From NCBI RefSeq assembly GCF_009764355.1, contig NZ_LNUA01000032.1, positions 682,001 through 746,000 of the forward strand: a DNA stretch of 64,000 bases, in the 5' to 3' direction. Made by a program: the position numbers and the translations under genes. The notes under the pieces are model-generated. The model made no database searches. It was given only the letters and a program-made list of their open reading frames with translations, and was not told the DNA's origin. Source of the stretch: Companilactobacillus bobalius. GTDB lineage: Bacteria; Bacillota; Bacilli; Lactobacillales; Lactobacillaceae. Every line of letters starts with the position of its first letter. Within the stretch, counting starts at the first letter, position 1. Shown here piece after piece: positions 61,004 to 64,000 of the stretch.

Positions 61004-61294
61004 ATGAAAACTAACCAACGACTGGAGATTATCAAACAAGAATGTAGACTGCGACAAGATTTGAAAAGTATTCAATTCACTCATTACTTTTCTAATCAGT
61101 TCATGGAAAAGTACACACAGTTCTTTTGTATTGAAGATTTCTTTAAGGAATTAGGCATAACCAACCGTATTTCTCTATATACAGTATCCCAAGAATCTTG
61201 GGAACAACAAGTTCAAATGACAACAACCTTCTCCTCATGGCAAGAAATGCTAAATAAGGCTGGCGAAGAGTATTCATCGCAAAAATTTTACTGA
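61004..61294 (+). CDS. hypothetical protein, 96 aa
   Basis: This soluble, Gln/Glu/Lys-rich, probably helical protein starts at an ATG behind TTAGGGGGA. There is no signal peptide, membrane segment or recognisable domain. It diverges from the universal stress protein gene. Confidence 0.55.
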   Translation: MKTNQRLEIIKQECRLRQDLKSIQFTHYFSNQFMEKYTQFFCIEDFFKELGITNRISLYTVSQESWEQQVQMTTTFSSWQEMLNKAGEEYSSQKFY

Positions 61295-61362
61295 TTATAA
61301 GTATAATATCTATTATTTTATTTATTTTTTATATAAACGTACTTTTATCTATAAGTTGTAAT

Positions 61363-61485
61363 ATAATAAGTTTGTTGGAAGAAACCCAAAATATGCAATA
61401 ATATTATATTCTCAATAGTACAATCCTTCTATAGAATAATTCTTCTAACTTAACGGCACTGCTCCTCGGCGGTGCCTTTTTTTGA
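61363..61485 (+). ncRNA. candidate small RNA ending in a GC-rich terminator
   Basis: A TATAAT box (around 61363) with a weak -35 is followed by about 80 nt without an ORF. A strong hairpin, GGCACTG...CGGTGCC, with seven T's follows at 61455-61483. The upstream gene ends 170 bp earlier, so this terminator has no obvious protein-coding client. Class unknown. Confidence 0.4.
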
Positions 61486-61547
61486 GCTCTAAAATAGCTT
61501 GTCTTTCTTTTTTTGGATACACTATAAAAAAAGATTAGGAGTAATAA

Positions 61548-61751
61548 TTGAAAAAACATCTAAAAAAGATAATTAGGTTAAACATCTTTTTCACTTCAGC
61601 AATGATTATCTGTGATTTTTTTATCGTTAACCAGCATACGAATGATAGTAGCTTTGCTGTGCATCAAGTGTCCGCATCCAATCAGATGAAAATTAAACAT
61701 AAGCATAATAATGTTCATTCGGATGAAGAACAAGAATTTAGTAATACATAA
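61548..61751 (+). CDS. small exported peptide, 67 aa, His/Asn-rich tail
   Basis: A TTG start behind TAGGAG encodes a basic N-terminus (KKHLKKIIR), one hydrophobic segment (residues 11-29) and a polar tail with KIKHKHNNVHSDEEQE. The tail could bind metal. It could be a secreted or membrane-tethered peptide. No family is recognised. Confidence 0.45.
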   Translation: MKKHLKKIIRLNIFFTSAMIICDFFIVNQHTNDSSFAVHQVSASNQMKIKHKHNNVHSDEEQEFSNT

Positions 61752-61781
61752 TCTTGTAAAATAATTTTTTCTAGTAAGGCA

Positions 61782-61852
61782 AAAACAGCCTCTATTAAGA
61801 GATTCAAGTAAAGGATGACATATCTTGAATACTTAATAGAGGCTGTTCTTTT
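61782..61852. terminator. long bidirectional terminator
   Basis: AACAGCCTCTATTAAG (left) and CTTAATAGAGGCTGTT (right) pair perfectly over 16 bp, and TTCAAG/CTTGAA extends the stem inward. A-runs and T-runs flank it. It separates the small exported peptide gene from the convergent ABC exporter and overlaps the latter's stop codon. Confidence 0.85.
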
Positions 61853-63446
61853 AATTTTGTAGTACCAAACCAGTGCTACTTAATTCATAAACTTTATCAT
61901 AGAGCTTTTTAACTTCAGCCGGAATATGATGATCTACCTCAATTACGGTTAAAGATTTATTATTCAGAATTGACTCATGAATTGAAGTTGCTGTTTCAGG
62001 ATCTAGTGATGCCGTTCCTTCATCAATCAACAATAATTGACGATTAAAGTACAGTGCGCGAGCAATTTCGATTCTCTTTAGTTGCCCTCCCGAAAAATTA
62101 TGTCCATTTTCATTAATCTTCATTTGTAACGACTTTTCATTGGCAAATTCTTCCAATCCCGATTGCTTTAAAGCAGCAATAACCTTTTGATCATCCGCAG
62201 TACTATCTCCCAAAGTAATATTATCCTTGAGACTATCTTCAAATATAATTGGCGTCTGCCCTACAATTCCGAAATTATTGTAAGAATCGATTTGCGAGTA
62301 AGAATGATTATTGAATAAAAATTTTCCAGTGGTTGGTTGCAGTTCTTGAAGAATCATTCGAATTAAAGTTGACTTACCAATACCTGATTTACCACCTATC
62401 AAAATTTTTTCATCATGGGTTACTGAAAATGATACATCATGAAAAATTTGTTTTTGATCATAATTAAAGCTGACGTCGTTTACTGACAATTCATTCATTG
62501 CGATTGTTTTATCAGTTGGTGTAATAACTTTAGCCAACTTCAACTGTTCAATTTTTGTACGGATATTCTTTGTACTACTGATAGTATTCCAACTAGTGAT
62601 AATCTGGTTAAATCCATTTAGAATCCACGATGATGAATATTGAATTGCCACGAATTGAGCTAAGGTTATTTTCCCAGTAATAGTAAAGTAAATTCCCAAG
62701 CCAATAGGCAAATATGAAAAGGTGGAGAAAAGCATCCCAATAACATTATTAGATAAAGCAATCTGATTTTTCAAACTGGCATTAGAAGATTCCATTTCAG
62801 AAATAGAACGATTCATTCGTTTTGAAAAACCACTAGTTGCATTATAACGGCGTAATAGTAAAGCTCCATGTAGCAAACGGGATGTTGAAAGTATCATAAA
62901 AAAAATATTAAAAACCCAAGTATCAGTTCTTATTTGAAAATTTTTATTAAAGGATTATTTACAATTAACAAGGGAGAACACAAAAATGGTTAAGATAATG
63001 GTGATATAAACATTACTGTAGAGTGCATATACCAGGGTTCCTATGGTCATCGCAATTGAACCCAGTAAGGCAAAAATCTGTCGCCAATAATTATCTTCTA
63101 ACAGCTTTAAATCATTTAAAAAGAAAGATAAGTTCCCCGATTCAAAATCTTCCTGTTCCTCTGTGACATTAGCCATCTTACTTGTCAGGAAATTTTTCTT
63201 CAGTTTACGATTTATCAAATAAATATTTTTATTCACAACTACGCTCTTGGTATATCCCAAGATTGCAAAAACAGCATAACCAAAAATAATCAAGGCCACT
63301 GATGGTATGATCAGACTCACCGATTTTTTGCTAATCAAGTAGAAAATATAAGAATAAGTGATTGTATTGAATGGTATTTCTAACCCCGCTAACAAACTAA
63401 ATATAATGGCTAAACAAAAATATGAACGATTAACATACTTTTTCAT
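61851..63446 (-). pseudogene. ABC exporter (permease-ATPase fusion), one in-frame stop
   Basis: The gene (532 codons) starts at ATG 63446 behind AAGGGGAA. It encodes membrane segments, then an ATPase domain with GKSGIGKST, FSGGQLKRIEIARAL, LLLIDEGTAS and a switch His in VDHH. It resembles the small peptide or drug exporters of the ABCB type. A TAA at 62955-62957 follows SLVNCK, and about 20 codons beyond are poorly conserved. Then LLHGALLLRRYNAT continues in the same frame. Without read-through the permease and ATPase parts are separate. Confidence 0.75.
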
Positions 63447-63648
63447 TAGATTTTTCCCCTTCAAATAAAAATATTTCTAATAATTGTATCACTAACGAAA
63501 CTAACATTAAATTATGATTCAATTTATAAATTGCATCCTTTTAAGTTAAAAATAATTAAAATCAATTTAATATTCAAGTATTATTATCTTTGAATAGCAT
63601 GATGTATACGAATCGGTTATAATTTAGCAAAATATTTCGGGAGATTAT

Positions 63649-64000
63649 ATGAAAAAACGATTATTACTCATTTTAATAGCTCTATCAATCTCAACGTTCA
63701 CAAATCTAGCTACACCAGTAATGGCAGCTTCAAATGGTACTGACCACTATGACGAACTTCGCGCAGAAAAATTTTTCAATAAAATCAAAAAAATTTAATG
63801 AAAAACTCAATAAATGTCTAACTGATAAAACCAAATTGGCGATTCACAAATTCAAAGCTGATTCCAAATCCACTATTAAAAAATCTGGAAATCTAAAAAT
63901 CTATTGGTCAACTTTCATTAAACGTATTAATTACTTAAAAAATGATCAAATCGAAGTCTATGTTACTGATGAATTCAAAACTCTTTCACATAAAAAAAGA
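63649..64000 (+). pseudogene. secreted lysine-rich protein, frameshifted, runs off window
   Basis: ATG 63649 (GGGAG upstream) starts a clear signal peptide (KKRLLLILIALSIS, cleavage after VMA). At a run of seven A's (63787-63793) the frame shifts: the original hits TAA, while the next frame reads on as KFNEKLNKCLTDKTKL to the window edge. The A-run suggests a slippage or sequencing error. The mature protein is Lys-rich and of unknown function. Confidence 0.6.

Overview
The window is low-GC Gram-positive DNA with strong AGGAGG-type ribosome binding sites, many intrinsic terminators, CcpA (cre) sites and PTS/GH13 sugar genes. It fits a heterotrophic member of Lactobacillaceae, most likely the Companilactobacillus group. 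That placement is inferred from gene content and style, not from any marker gene. There are no rRNA or tRNA genes, no CRISPR array, no insertion sequence and no prophage.

Layout. 1-8.7 kb: the start of a PTS EIIC-like gene, small unknown genes, a Bcr/CflA drug exporter behind a leader peptide and hairpin, an EAL-domain protein, a broken NADH oxidase, an immunity-like gene, a broken MFS gene, tandem HesB-like genes and a YjjG nucleotidase. 8.7-12.9 kb: a broken P-type ATPase behind a probable Mn2+ (yybP-ykoY) riboswitch, and a GH25 muramidase. 13.1-19.8 kb: a ROK-regulated beta-glucoside/xyloside locus (EIIC, GH1, ROK repressor, GH31 alpha-xylosidase) with matching operators. 19.8-24.6 kb: a HAD phosphatase, a monooxygenase, two acetyltransferases and folC-folT behind a THF riboswitch. 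24.8-41.8 kb: a large maltodextrin cluster (malEFG, five GH13 enzymes, GH65 maltose phosphorylase, beta-phosphoglucomutase, aldose epimerase, LacI-type MalR). 42-47 kb: a GT2 synthase, small membrane proteins and an ABC exporter behind a second leader ORF and hairpin. 47.2-53 kb: a second EIIC-GH1 module with a broken GH42 under an AraC regulator. 53-64 kb: an ABC-2 exporter, NUDIX, alpha/beta hydrolase, PnuC, broken AhpC, HD hydrolase, PgpA, UspA, a broken peptide-type ABC exporter and a broken secreted protein.

How it works together. Maltodextrins enter through MalEFG and are trimmed by neopullulanase and alpha-1,4/alpha-1,6 glucosidases. Maltose is split by phosphorolysis, and beta-glucose-1-P is converted to glucose-6-P. 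MalR and CcpA sites sit at both main promoters. No ATPase subunit for the importer is encoded here. Two paralogous EIIC-GH1 modules take up phosphorylated beta-glycosides under different regulators and with different partner enzymes.

Two points stand out. First, two drug-type exporters each follow a short leader ORF and a hairpin that masks the exporter's translation start, which is the architecture of translational attenuation. Second, nine genes are interrupted, and at all twelve break points the reading frame is the same on both sides. Ordinary single indels would not give that, so real decay and assembly artefact both need checking.
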